This document shows, one piece after another, positions 1 through 9,001 of a stretch of 64,000 bases of DNA. The notes beneath the pieces were generated by a model that worked only from the letters and a program-made list of their open reading frames with translations, was not told where the DNA came from and did no database searches. Source of the stretch: Amycolatopsis oliviviridis (GTDB taxonomy: Bacteria > Actinomycetota > Actinomycetes > Mycobacteriales > Pseudonocardiaceae); assembly GCF_014654365.1 (NCBI RefSeq), contig NZ_BNAY01000010.1:310001-374000 (forward strand), read 5' to 3'. The stretch's first letter is position 1. The number at the start of each line of letters is the position of its first letter. Position numbers and translations under genes: made by a program.

Positions 1-1105
1 TCACCCACGGCGATTTCGTGGCGAGCCGGACCCAGCGCAGGCTGAACCGCGCCTTCTTCTCACGCTTCACCTTGCGCGGTTTCCTGGGCCGCAGCCGCTC
101 GCCGGCGAACCCCAGCAGCGCCGGGATGAGCGTGATGGCCACGATCACCGCGACAGCCACCCCGCCCGCCGCCGCGACACCCATCACGGTCAGGAACGGG
201 ATCCCGGCGACGAACAGGCCCAGCAGGGCGATCACCACGGTGAGCCCGGCGAAGATGACGGCGGATCCCGCGGTCGCGGTCGCCCTGGCGATGGACTCCT
301 CGACTTCGAGGCCTTCGGCGAGCTGGTCGCGGTGGCGGGAAAGCAGGAAGAGCGCGTAGTCGATGCCGACGGCGAGGCCGAGCATGACCGCGAGCATCGG
401 CGCCGTGGAGGACACCGTCGCCACCGACGTCGCCGCGTAGACCAGTGCCACCGAGACGCCGACGCCGAGGATCGCCGTCAGCAAAGGCATTCCCGCCGCG
501 ATGAACGAACCGAACACCATCAGCAGCACCACGAGGGCGATGACGAGGCCGATGCCCTCGGTGGGGCTGAGCTTGGGCACCTTGTCCGAGAACGCGTCGC
601 CGCCGGTGAGCACCTCGGTGCCGTGGCCGATCCGGTTCTCCAGGTCCTGCGCGATCCCGGCGAGCGCGGTCCTGGTCGACGGCTGGATGTCGGCCAGCCC
701 GACGTCGAGCTGCACGGTGACCAGCGCGGCGCGGCCGTCCTTGGACACGGCGTCGTGCACGGCCGCGTCGAAAGGGTTCACCACCGTCGAGACCTGCGGT
801 GCCCCGGTCAGCTCCGGCACCACCGCGGTGACCGCGTCTCGCACGAGGGCGGAATCGGCCCGCTGTCCTTCGGGGACGAGCACGACCAGCTGCGCCGACG
901 TCCCGCTCACCTGCGGGAAGACCCGGCCGAGATGGTCGAGCGCCTCCTGGGACTCCGAACCGGGGATCGCGAACGTGTCGTCGGTGCCCTGGCCGAACAG
1001 CAGCGCCGCCCCGCCCGCGACGCACAGCATCACCAGCCACAACGCGGTGACCAGGACACGTCCGCGGGCGGCCAGCCTGCCGAGGCGGTAGAGGAATGAC
1101 GACAC
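1..1105 (-). CDS. MMPL/RND family membrane transporter (C-terminus off window)
   Basis: This is an inner-membrane exporter of the MMPL branch of the RND superfamily, whose members move lipids or hydrophobic drugs using the proton gradient. Reading from a GTG at 1105, the first 368 codons are open to the left edge, so the 3' end is missing. The start gives a first membrane helix (LVTALWLVMLCVAGGAALLF), then an extracytoplasmic domain with MmpL-type text (FAIPGSESQEALDHL), then the helix block with the family signature VGIDYALFLLSRHRDQL. A TetR gene is divergent 117 bp away with paired operator-like repeats between them, the classical layout of a substrate-induced pump and its repressor. The substrate cannot be read from the sequence. 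Confidence 0.9.
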   Translation of the reverse strand, partial: MSSFLYRLGRLAARGRVLVTALWLVMLCVAGGAALLFGQGTDDTFAIPGSESQEALDHLGRVFPQVSGTSAQLVVLVPEGQRADSALVRDAVTAVVPELTGAPQVSTVVNPFDAAVHDAVSKDGRAALVTVQLDVGLADIQPSTRTALAGIAQDLENRIGHGTEVLTGGDAFSDKVPKLSPTEGIGLVIALVVLLMVFGSFIAAGMPLLTAILGVGVSVALVYAATSVATVSSTAPMLAVMLGLAVGIDYALFLLSRHRDQLAEGLEVEESIARATATAGSAVIFAGLTVVIALLGLFVAGIPFLTVMGVAAAGGVAVAVIVAITLIPALLGFAGERLRPRKPRKVKREKKARFSLRWVRLATKSPWV

Positions 1106-1127
1106 GATCGGCTCCCGGCACTCGTTG

Positions 1128-1176
1128 GATACATGGCGTATCGTAATGCACTCTGTATCCGATTCACGATGTATCC
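1128..1176. promoter_or_regulatory. Probable TetR operator region between the MMPL and tetR genes
   Basis: The intergenic region contains the 15-bp palindrome GATAC-ATGGC-GTATC at 1128-1142. TGTATCC follows twice in direct orientation at 1154-1160 and 1170-1176, and the inverse GGATACA lies at 1127-1133. Such GTATC-based dyads between a divergent transporter and a TetR gene are the expected form of an autoregulatory operator. The repeats are seen in the sequence; binding by this TetR is inference. Confidence 0.45.
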
Positions 1177-1221
1177 TGTCCCACAGCCGGGTGAACCGGG
1201 GGCGTACGAAAGAATGGCGAG

Positions 1222-1878
1222 ATGACCGAGGAGCGGGGCGCCACCATGACCAGGCGCCGGGCGGACACCCGCCGACGGCTGATCGACGCGGCGTACGAGG
1301 CCTTCTCCGAACACGGCATCCGGGACACCCCGGTCGAGCTGATCTGCGAGCGCGCCGGCTTCACCCGCGGCGCCTTCTACTCGAACTTCAGCTCGAAGGA
1401 AGACCTCTTCCTCGCCCTGTTCCAGGAAGAGACCGAGGTCCGGCTCCGGCGCTTCCACGACGCCACGGAGAGCGTGCTCGGCGAGGTGGTCGTCCGCGCG
1501 GACGAAGACCTCTCCCCCACCCTCGGGCGGATCGCCGACCTGTTCATGGTCGCGCTCAGCGCCGACAAGGACTGGTATCTGCTGTGCGCGGAATTCCGCA
1601 CCCAGGGCCTGCGGCAGCCGGAGATCCGCGACCGGATCGCCGACGCGTTCCGGTACTTCCACGCCGAGCTCGGCAAAGTCCTCGTCGGCGCGCTCGACCG
1701 GATGGGCCGGGAACTGACGATCTCGCCGGACGACGCGGTCCTCGTGCTGATCGCCCTGTACGAGCAGGGATTGCAGAACTACCTGCTGGACGGCAGCGAA
1801 CTCCCCGCCGACGGCCGGTTCGTCAGCGAGCTGATCCCGAAGGTGATGGCCTCCCTCGTCGTCCCCGCGCGAAGCTGA
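1222..1878 (+). CDS. TetR/AcrR family transcriptional regulator
   Basis: A one-component repressor of 218 residues. The N-terminal helix-turn-helix is canonical (RRRLIDAAYEAFSEHGIRDT, then ICERAGFTRGAFYSNFSSKE, near residues 15-55), followed by a helical ligand-binding domain of the usual length. An alternative in-frame ATG at 1246 would remove eight residues; both lie after weak Shine-Dalgarno matches. It faces the MMPL transporter gene, so it most likely represses that pump and itself through the GTATC dyads between them. The inducer is unknown. Confidence 0.9.
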   Translation: MTEERGATMTRRRADTRRRLIDAAYEAFSEHGIRDTPVELICERAGFTRGAFYSNFSSKEDLFLALFQEETEVRLRRFHDATESVLGEVVVRADEDLSPTLGRIADLFMVALSADKDWYLLCAEFRTQGLRQPEIRDRIADAFRYFHAELGKVLVGALDRMGRELTISPDDAVLVLIALYEQGLQNYLLDGSELPADGRFVSELIPKVMASLVVPARS

Positions 1879-1974
1879 GGCGTCGCGAGCGTTTCATCGG
1901 GATTTCATGGCTCCGACCTACGGTTCCCGGCACGGATCCGCACCGGCGGTCCGGGAATCCCCGAGGAGACGTGC

Positions 1975-2415
1975 ATGAGCCCAGCCGGCCGGACCCCGTA
2001 CAACATGGTGACACCCCGGGACGACGCGCCGATTCCCGGGGAGCGGGACGGGCTCGTCGGACCGGGCTGGAGCTGGGCGGCGTTCTTCACGCCGTGGGAG
2101 GACGGGCGCCCGGCGCCCAGGTACCGGTGGACACTGTTCGACACCGCCGCCCACGCCGTCGAAGACCTCCGCCGCTGCCTCGACGACGGCAGTGTCGGCA
2201 GGCGCGGCGCCCTCTGCTCGTCCGTGCTCCGCAAGCGCGGCGCGCCCACGGACCTGGTGCTGTGCGACGCCGCGGAGTGGGCGTACGTCGTCCACGAAGT
2301 CCGTACCGGGGTACACCTGGCCGACGCCGCCGACACCTACTTCGCGCGGTGGCGCCGCGACATGACGGGACATCGCTTCACGATCGTCAACGCCGGCGTG
2401 CCGACTGTCTGGTGA
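1975..2415 (+). CDS. Hypothetical protein, 146 aa
   Basis: I do not recognise a family. The start has a good ribosome binding site (GAGGAGA seven bases upstream of the ATG). The protein is soluble, rich in Trp and Arg, with no signal peptide or membrane helix. Its middle (ALCSSVLRKRGAPTDLVLC) and end (TYFARWRRDMTGHRFTIVN) look like an ordinary folded domain. Codon use follows the genomic pattern. The last 29 bp overlap, tail to tail, the end of the BTAD regulator on the other strand. Confidence 0.6.
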   Translation: MSPAGRTPYNMVTPRDDAPIPGERDGLVGPGWSWAAFFTPWEDGRPAPRYRWTLFDTAAHAVEDLRRCLDDGSVGRRGALCSSVLRKRGAPTDLVLCDAAEWAYVVHEVRTGVHLADAADTYFARWRRDMTGHRFTIVNAGVPTVW

Positions 2416-5272
2416 GGTCCAGACCTTCCAGCGCGAGCGCGCGTTGCTGGGGGTCCCCGTCGGGTCCGAGGGTGGTGAGCACCCATTCGAAATGCTCCCG
2501 CGCGGCGACCGGATCGCCCGCGGCGAGATGGGTACGGCCGAGCCGGTTGCGGATCTCGGACTCCATCCCGACGATCGTCTCCTCGGTGACCGCCGTGAGC
2601 GCCCGCCGCTGGAGTTCGAACGCCGCGTCGAGGTTCCCGAGTTCCAGTTCCGCGGCGCCGAGCCGGGCGAGATCGGTCGCGATCAGCAGGCCGTCCGTGG
2701 TCTCCTCGGCGAGTTCGAGGGACCGCCGGAGGTCCAGCGCGGCTTCGGCGAATCGGCCGATTTCGAGGCGGACGGTGCCGCTGTGGCACAGCACCCTCGC
2801 CAGCATCCCGGGACTGCCGATCTCTTCACTCAGGTCACGGGCACGGCCGAGGTGGACGAGCGCGTCCTCGTGCTCACCCCGCAAATAGGCGAGATAGCCG
2901 AGCGCGGACATCGCCCGTTCGGCGATCCACCTGTCCCCGGCCTCGTCCGCCATGGCTATCACCCGTTCCATCCCGGGGATCGCACGTTCGTGATGCCCCT
3001 CGATCAGGTCCGCCATGGTGAGACCGCCGAGCGCCCGCGCCTCCACCCCGCGGTCACCGGAGGCCTGGCCCGCCCGCAACGCGTCGCCGAACCAGCCTCT
3101 CGCCCGGTCCAGCTGCCCTTGCATGGCGTAGGCGTAACCGAGGCAGAACCGCAGCGACGAGATCAGGCGTTCGTCCTCGGCCTGTTCGGCCAGCGGCAGC
3201 GCGACCTGCAGCGCCGTCCGGCATTCGTGGTACCGCTGCTGGCGCGCGAGATAGTCGACCAGTCCCTCGGCGATCGAGCACGCGAGGCCGTCCAGCCCGG
3301 CTTCGGCCGCCTGGGTGACCACATCGGGCAGATCCCCGGCGGCGTCCAGCCAAGCGGAAGCGTCGCGTTGCCCGGTGAACGGTCCTCGGCCCGACTCGAC
3401 CGGGAACCGCGCGACGCCCCATTCGCTGGCCTGGCGGGCGGCACTGACGTACAGCCCGTACACCCGTTCCCGCGCCGCTTCGACGACGTCCTCGGACATC
3501 TCCCCGGCGAGCCGCCGGGCGTAGACCGCCACCAGGTCGTGCAGCCGGTAGCGCCCGCTCGCCGGTTCCTGCACGAGGCTCGCGTCGACGAGACTTTCCA
3601 GCCGCCGCTCGGCTTCGGCGGGCGAGCAGTCCAGCAGGGCGGCCACCGAGAGCCGGTCGAATTCGGGCGTCGGTGACAGGCCGAGCACGCTGAACGCGTT
3701 CTGCTCGGCGGGCCGCAGCTGCTCGTACGACAGGCGCAGCGCCACCTCGACGCTGCGGTCCTCGGCGGTCAGTTCGCCGAGCCTGCGCTCGTCGTCCGAC
3801 ATCCGGTCCACCAGGTCCTTGAACGTCCACATCGGACGGTTCTGCAGCCGGGCACCCGCGATCCGCAGCGCGAGCGGCAGCCGCCCGCACAGTCCGGCGA
3901 GCGCGCGGACGGCGAACCGTTCGCCCTCCGCCCTCGGCGCGCCCACGATCCGGCCGAGCAGCCGTTCCGCCGCTTCGAGACCCAGCGCACCGAGGGAAAC
4001 GCGGCGATCGGCGTCCAACCCGGACAGCCGACGGCGGCTGGTCACCAGCACGCGGCTGCCCGGCCCGGACGGCAGCAGCGGCCGCACCTGCCCGGCGGAC
4101 CCGGCGTTGTCGAGCACCAGCAGCAGCCGCAGGTTCGCGGTCGCCGCCCGCCATGACGCGGCCAGTTCGTCGAGATCGTCCGGCATCGCGCCGTCCTCGA
4201 CGCCGACCGCGCGCAGCAACCGCCGCAGTGCGCGTTCCGGCGTCACCGGCTCACGGCCTTCGGTGTAGCCGTGCAGGTCCACGAACAACGCACCGTCCGG
4301 ATAGGACTCCCGGAGCCGGTGGGCGGCGCGGACCGCGAGCGTGGTCTTCCCGGCACCGGGAACACCGTCGACGGCGTCGACCGAGACCGCCTCCGGATCG
4401 CCGTCCTCGACGAGCACCGCGAGTTCCCGATCCCTGCCGACGAGTTCGCCGTTGGTGGCGGGCAGTTCGTTGCGGATCCGGCGCGGCGTCTCCCGGCGCT
4501 GCGTGACGCCGAGCTGCGCGTCGTCCCCGCGCAGCACCGCATCCTGCACCTGCCGCAGTTCTTCGCCCGGCTCGACGCCGAGCTGGTCCACCAGCCGCTC
4601 GCGGACCTGGGTGAACACCTCCAGCGCCTCCGCCTGCCGCCCGCCGCCGTAGAGCGCGCGCATCAGCAGCGCGGCCAGCGGCTCGCTCGGCGGGTCGGCC
4701 GACACCAGCGCGGACAGTTCCCCGATCACCTCGTCGAACCGGCCGAGTTTCAGCTGTACCCGCAGTTTCCGGCTCAGCAACAGCAGCCTGCGCTCCTCCA
4801 GCCGTCGCCGCTCGCCCTGGACGAACGCGCCGGGCAACCCCGTCAGCGGCTCGCCGTGGAACAGCCGGAGCGCGTCGGCGAAGGTGTTCACCGCGGCGAC
4901 GAGATCCCCCGCCTCTTCGGCGGCCGACGCGACACCCGCGACCTCTTCAAGCCGCGACACGTCCAGCCGCACCCCGCCGCTGGCGAACCGGTAGCCACCG
5001 CGGTCGGAAACGATCACCGAGTCACGGGGCTTCTCCCCCGAGGTGTCCAGGCATTGCCGCAACCGCCGGACGTACACCGGCAGCACGTTCGACTCCGGTG
5101 GCTTTTCCCAGAGCCCGTCGGTGAGTTCGTGGTGGCTGACGGTCACGTCCGGGCGCAGCAGCAGCGCGGCCAGCACGGCCTGCTGCCGGACCGGACCGAG
5201 GTCCAGCCGTTTCTCCCCGTGCCAGGCCCGCAACGGGCCGAGCACCTCGAAGCGAAGCCGCGAGTCGGACAT
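2387..5272 (-). CDS. AfsR-type regulator: winged helix, BTAD, NTPase and TPR domains
   Basis: A 961-residue pathway regulator of the AfsR/DnrI/RedD family. The order is an OmpR-like winged helix (about residues 5-95, RFEVLGPLRAW to VRRLRQCL), a bacterial transcriptional activation domain (100-245), an NB-ARC-type STAND ATPase with Walker A GVPGAGKT at 303-310 and the sensor LVTSRRRLSGLD, and C-terminal TPR-like helices. The ATG at 5272 follows GGGGGG; an ATG at 5293 overlapping the upstream stop as TGATG would add seven residues and imply translational coupling. It sits directly behind a histidine kinase and response regulator, so it is probably the downstream effector of that signalling unit. 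Target genes are unknown. Confidence 0.9.
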   Translation of the reverse strand: MSDSRLRFEVLGPLRAWHGEKRLDLGPVRQQAVLAALLLRPDVTVSHHELTDGLWEKPPESNVLPVYVRRLRQCLDTSGEKPRDSVIVSDRGGYRFASGGVRLDVSRLEEVAGVASAAEEAGDLVAAVNTFADALRLFHGEPLTGLPGAFVQGERRRLEERRLLLLSRKLRVQLKLGRFDEVIGELSALVSADPPSEPLAALLMRALYGGGRQAEALEVFTQVRERLVDQLGVEPGEELRQVQDAVLRGDDAQLGVTQRRETPRRIRNELPATNGELVGRDRELAVLVEDGDPEAVSVDAVDGVPGAGKTTLAVRAAHRLRESYPDGALFVDLHGYTEGREPVTPERALRRLLRAVGVEDGAMPDDLDELAASWRAATANLRLLLVLDNAGSAGQVRPLLPSGPGSRVLVTSRRRLSGLDADRRVSLGALGLEAAERLLGRIVGAPRAEGERFAVRALAGLCGRLPLALRIAGARLQNRPMWTFKDLVDRMSDDERRLGELTAEDRSVEVALRLSYEQLRPAEQNAFSVLGLSPTPEFDRLSVAALLDCSPAEAERRLESLVDASLVQEPASGRYRLHDLVAVYARRLAGEMSEDVVEAARERVYGLYVSAARQASEWGVARFPVESGRGPFTGQRDASAWLDAAGDLPDVVTQAAEAGLDGLACSIAEGLVDYLARQQRYHECRTALQVALPLAEQAEDERLISSLRFCLGYAYAMQGQLDRARGWFGDALRAGQASGDRGVEARALGGLTMADLIEGHHERAIPGMERVIAMADEAGDRWIAERAMSALGYLAYLRGEHEDALVHLGRARDLSEEIGSPGMLARVLCHSGTVRLEIGRFAEAALDLRRSLELAEETTDGLLIATDLARLGAAELELGNLDAAFELQRRALTAVTEETIVGMESEIRNRLGRTHLAAGDPVAAREHFEWVLTTLGPDGDPQQRALALEGLDLTRQSARRR

Positions 5273-5292
5273 GATCCCCCCGTCGTCGATCA

Positions 5293-5955
5293 TCAGCCCG
5301 GCACCACGATCCCGTGATCGAACGCGTAGACGATCGCCGCCGCCCGGTCCCGCAGCTGGAGTTTGGTGAAGATCCGGCCGATGTGGCTTTTCACGGTCAC
5401 CTCCGAGATGACGAGTGCCGCGGCGATCTCGGCGTTGGTCAGCCCGCGGCCGATCGCGCGGAGCACGTCCTGTTCCCTCGGTGTCAGCAGTTCGGGTGAC
5501 CGGCCGCCGCTGCCGTTCCCGGCGGCCTGCCGGTAGGCCGCGAGCACCCGGCCGGTGACCCCGGGGTCGAGCCACGCGTCGCCCCCGGCGACCGCCCGCA
5601 CGGCGCGGATCAGGTCTTCGGCGGGGGAATCCTTGAGGACGTAGCCCGCGGCACCCGCCCGCAGCGCGTCGGCGAGGAGGCTGTCGTCGTCGAACGTGGT
5701 CAGCGCGAGCACCGGCGGATGCCCCGCCGTCCGCCGCAGCCGCCGGGTCGCCTCGACCCCGTCGACGTTCTTCATCCGCAGGTCCATCACGATGACGTCG
5801 ACCTCGTGCGCGGCCAGCGCGGCGGGCACTTCCGAACCGTCGCCGCATTCCCCGGCGATGACGAACCCGTCGCGACGCCTGAGGATGCGCCGCAGCCCGG
5901 ACCGGACGAGTTCCTGATCGTCGACCAGCAGGACCTGGATCTCCGCGGCGGTCAT
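5293..5955 (-). CDS. NarL/LuxR-family response regulator
   Basis: A two-component response regulator of 220 residues. The receiver domain has the acidic pocket (VLLVDDQ), the phosphorylatable Asp in VDVIVMDLRM, the switch Thr in ALTTFDDD and the Lys in YVLKDSP. The C-terminal LuxR helix-turn-helix reads LTPREQDVLRAIGRGLTNAEIA followed by TVKSHIGRIF. The ATG at 5955 overlaps the stop of the histidine kinase gene (ATGA), so the pair is translated as a coupled unit and is surely cognate. Its own stop overlaps a possible start of the BTAD regulator. Targets are not evident from the sequence. Confidence 0.95.
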   Translation of the reverse strand: MTAAEIQVLLVDDQELVRSGLRRILRRRDGFVIAGECGDGSEVPAALAAHEVDVIVMDLRMKNVDGVEATRRLRRTAGHPPVLALTTFDDDSLLADALRAGAAGYVLKDSPAEDLIRAVRAVAGGDAWLDPGVTGRVLAAYRQAAGNGSGGRSPELLTPREQDVLRAIGRGLTNAEIAAALVISEVTVKSHIGRIFTKLQLRDRAAAIVYAFDHGIVVPG

Positions 5956-7118
5956 GACTTGACTCCCGGCACGGTGACCTGCACGATCCACTGCCTGCCC
6001 TGGGGCCCGGCGGTGAGGTCGGCGCCGAGCTGGGCCGCGCGGACGGCCATCCCCGCCAGCCCCGAGCCGTCCTCGGCGGTGCCCCGGGCAGTCCCGGCGA
6101 GGGTGTTGGAGACGATGAGCTTCACACCCGACCGGCCGGCGTTCACCCGGACCTCCGCGTTCGCGCCGGGAGCGTGCTTGACGACGTTGACCAGTGATTC
6201 CTGCACGATCCGGTAGAGACCCAATCCTTCCGAGGCGCCTACCCGGCCGAGGTCGCCTTCCTGTGTATAGCGCACCGCCAGTCCGGCGACCCTGGTGCGT
6301 TCCACCAGCGTCTCGATGTCCTCGATCCCCGGCAGCGGAGCGCTGCCCGCCGGGGTGTCGGCGAGCAGGCCGACCGTGCGGCGGATGTCGGCCATCGCCG
6401 CCCGTCCCACTTGTTCGGCCTCGGTGAGCGCTTCGATCGCCTCGTCGACGTCGCGGTCCTGCTGCAGCGCGTGCCGGGCCCCGGTCAGGTGCAGCAGCGT
6501 GATGCTGAGCGAATGGCCGACGACGTCGTGCACTTCGCGCGCGATCCGCTGGCGTTCGGCGAGCAGGGCCTTTTCCCGGAAAGCGTCACGGTTGTCGCGT
6601 TCGGCGTCCAGCACCCTGGTGTACCAGCGGACCATGAGCCCGCCGCTGAGACCGAGCAGGATCGCGACCATGTACACGGGCCCGCCGATCAGCCCGCCCC
6701 AGATCCCCGCCACGACCAGGACCAGTTCACCCGCGACGGTGACGACCGCGATCCCCCACGTCGTCCGCAGGACACTGCCCGCTTCGGTGGCCGCGACCAG
6801 GAGCAGCAGCGGCGCGAAGTCCGGGAGGACCGGCTCGATGAGCAGGACCGAGGCGGCGGCGATCAGCGCCGTCATGCGCACCCACGGCATGATCCAGTCG
6901 GTCGTCACCCAGATCACCGACGGCGCGATCACGAGCAGACCGGCCAGTGCGATCGGCTCGGGCGGCAGCAGGGCGTCCCGTTGGATCAATGCGACCGCGG
7001 TGAACACGAAGCTCACCGCGCTGGCGCACAGCGCCCCCCACCAGGGCAGGCTCAGTCCGGCCCGGGTGAGACTGACCTGCACCCGTGCCCGGAACCGGTC
7101 CAGCAAGATCTCCAGCAC
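5952..7118 (-). CDS. Two-component sensor histidine kinase (HisKA_3 type)
   Basis: A membrane sensor kinase of 388 residues. Five or six hydrophobic segments fill residues 20-165, with little room for an external sensor domain, so it probably senses the membrane or a small membrane signal. The dimerisation and phosphoacceptor helix is of the HisKA_3 type (ERQRIAREVHDVVGHSLSI, His being the phosphorylated residue), and the ATPase domain shows the N box (QESLVNVVKHA) and G box (GSGLAGM). The start is a GTG without a clear Shine-Dalgarno. It heads a kinase-regulator-BTAD operon joined by 4-base and 1-base overlaps. Confidence 0.93.
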   Translation of the reverse strand: MLEILLDRFRARVQVSLTRAGLSLPWWGALCASAVSFVFTAVALIQRDALLPPEPIALAGLLVIAPSVIWVTTDWIMPWVRMTALIAAASVLLIEPVLPDFAPLLLLVAATEAGSVLRTTWGIAVVTVAGELVLVVAGIWGGLIGGPVYMVAILLGLSGGLMVRWYTRVLDAERDNRDAFREKALLAERQRIAREVHDVVGHSLSITLLHLTGARHALQQDRDVDEAIEALTEAEQVGRAAMADIRRTVGLLADTPAGSAPLPGIEDIETLVERTRVAGLAVRYTQEGDLGRVGASEGLGLYRIVQESLVNVVKHAPGANAEVRVNAGRSGVKLIVSNTLAGTARGTAEDGSGLAGMAVRAAQLGADLTAGPQGRQWIVQVTVPGVKS

Positions 7119-7228
7119 GCCATAAGACTAGGAAGTGCCGGGAGGCGCGTCATCGTGCGGCGGGCGGCACCCGTCTCCGCCCACGGTAGGAGGCCGATCC
7201 GATACCGGCCGGGGAAACCGGGACGCGC

Positions 7229-7600
7229 TCACTCCTGGCTGAGCGCGACCCACTTCAGCTTCTCCTGTTCCCGTTTCGGCAGGCCCGCGACGACGAGGTC
7301 GTAGGAGTCCTCGACCATCTCCCGGACGAAGTCGTCGGTCAGCGAACCGTCCAGGCTGACGGTGTTCCAGTGCTGCTTGTTCATGTGGTAGCCGGGGACG
7401 ATCTCCGGATGTTCGGCGCGCAGCCGGACCGCGACGTCGGGCTCGCATTTGAGACTGATCCGCAGCGGTTTCGCCTTGAGCGGGCTGAGCGCGAACATCT
7501 TGCCCGCGACCTTGAACACACTGGAGTGCTCGTCGAACGGGAACTCCTCACGGGCACCGGGGAAGCCGAGGCAGAGCTTCCTGAGAGCGGCAGGCTTCAT
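7229..7600 (-). CDS. MmcQ/YjbR family protein
   Basis: A 123-residue protein of the MmcQ/YjbR family, which has a double-wing DNA-binding-like fold but no established biochemical role. Family text is clear: an N-terminal LRKLCLGFPGAREEFPF, the middle PLRISLKCEP, and the conserved segment YHMNKQHWNTVSLDGSLTDD. The ATG at 7600 fits the family N-terminus; an upstream GTG at 7624 would add eight residues. It is a monocistronic gene convergent with nothing and divergent from the SGNH hydrolase. Function unknown. Confidence 0.85.
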   Translation of the reverse strand: MKPAALRKLCLGFPGAREEFPFDEHSSVFKVAGKMFALSPLKAKPLRISLKCEPDVAVRLRAEHPEIVPGYHMNKQHWNTVSLDGSLTDDFVREMVEDSYDLVVAGLPKREQEKLKWVALSQE

Positions 7601-7710
7601 GGCATTCAGCCTAGGCCGCCCCACCGACAGAAACCTGTCCTGTCGTGCGCATTGACCGTCTGTCGGTGATTCACTGACGATGGATGGAGCCGACTGGGTG
7701 GAGGCGGAAC

Positions 7711-8943
7711 ATGCGCGTGAAACAGCTCGCGGTGGCGGGGATCCTGCTGCTGGGTGTCGTCCCCGGAGTCGCCGCGGCGGCCCCGGGAAGTCCAGGTCCG
7801 GGTCCGGGTCAAGCGGAGAGCACGGCCGCGAACGGCTGGGTGGGCACCTGGGCGGCGGCGCCCGCGGCCGGGGTGGCCGGGACCGAGAACGGCTACCCGA
7901 ACTTCTCGATCCGCAACATCGTGCACACCAGCGCCGGCGGGCACGAGGTGCGCGTGCGGCTGTCCAACGCCTTCGGCCGGACGCCGGTGCTGTTCGGCAA
8001 GGTGACCGTCGCGGTCGCCGCCGGCCCGGACACGCCGCAGGCGGTCCCCGGCACGATGCGCACGCTGACCTTCGGCGGCGACCGTGAGGTCACCGTGCCG
8101 CCGGGCGCCGACATCCTCAGCGACGGCGCGGCACTGACCGTGCCGAGGGACGGCGACCTCCTGGTGACCACGTACACGCCGACGCCGTCCGGTCCGGTCA
8201 CCTACCACCCGCTGGCCATGCAGAACTCGTACTTCACCCGGAACGGCGACAAAGCGGCCGACGAGTCGGCGGCGGCCTTCCCGGAGAAGACCGCGGTCTG
8301 GCACTACGTGTCCGGAGTGGACGTCCGCGGCGCGGGGCTGCGGGGCAGTGTGGTGGCGATCGGCGACTCGATCACCGACGGGGCGAACTCGACCTGGGGC
8401 GCGAACCTGCGCTGGCCCGATCAGTTCGCCGACAAGGTCAGCGCGCGCCTGGGCGTGCTCAACGCCGGGATCAGCGGGAACCGGCTGCTGCTCGACGGCG
8501 GCAACTACGGGGTCAACGCGCTGGCCCGGCTCGATCGGGACGTGCTGAGCCAGTCCGGCGCGCGGACGGCGATCGTGTTCGAGGGCATCAACGACATCCA
8601 GCAGACCCCGCACCAGGCCGATCCGAACAAGATCATCTCGGCGCTGAAGCAGATCGCCACCCGGGCGCACGATCGCGGTCTGCGGGTGCTCGGCGCGACG
8701 ATCACCCCGTGGAAGGGCTGGGGCTCCTACACTCCCCAGCTCGAAGAGACCCGGCAGGCGGTCAACCGGTTCATCCGCACCAGCAGGCTTTTCGACGGAT
8801 ACATCGACTTCGACGCGGTGATCCGCGATCCCGCCGACCCGCAGCGGATGAAACCCGAGTTCGACTCCGGCGATCACCTCCACCCCGGGGACAAGGGCTT
8901 CACCGCCATGGCGGACGCCGTCCCGCTCCGGCAAATCAGGTAG
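7711..8943 (+). CDS. Secreted SGNH/GDSL hydrolase
   Basis: An exported esterase or acylhydrolase of 410 residues. The ATG at 7711 follows GAGGCGG and opens a Sec signal peptide (MRVKQLAVAGILLLGVVPGV, cleavage near AAAAPG). A beta-sandwich-like region (40-205) precedes the SGNH domain: block I GDSITDG at 218-224 with nucleophile Ser220, block II around NAGISGN, block III GINDIQQ, and block V DHLHPG with Asp388 and His391. Homologous proteins act on polysaccharide acetyl groups or lipids, but the substrate cannot be fixed here. It stands alone. Confidence 0.9.
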   Translation: MRVKQLAVAGILLLGVVPGVAAAAPGSPGPGPGQAESTAANGWVGTWAAAPAAGVAGTENGYPNFSIRNIVHTSAGGHEVRVRLSNAFGRTPVLFGKVTVAVAAGPDTPQAVPGTMRTLTFGGDREVTVPPGADILSDGAALTVPRDGDLLVTTYTPTPSGPVTYHPLAMQNSYFTRNGDKAADESAAAFPEKTAVWHYVSGVDVRGAGLRGSVVAIGDSITDGANSTWGANLRWPDQFADKVSARLGVLNAGISGNRLLLDGGNYGVNALARLDRDVLSQSGARTAIVFEGINDIQQTPHQADPNKIISALKQIATRAHDRGLRVLGATITPWKGWGSYTPQLEETRQAVNRFIRTSRLFDGYIDFDAVIRDPADPQRMKPEFDSGDHLHPGDKGFTAMADAVPLRQIR

Positions 8944-9001
8944 GGACCAAGGGCTGCGCCAGGCGGTTCCGTGGGGCACGATGAGCTGATGGCGATCAGG
9001 A

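Noticed and set aside
5296..5848. N-terminal extension of the BTAD regulator frame through the response regulator gene
   Set aside because: The extension is low-complexity Arg-Gly-Ala text in the wrong frame of the response regulator; the true start is near 5272-5293.
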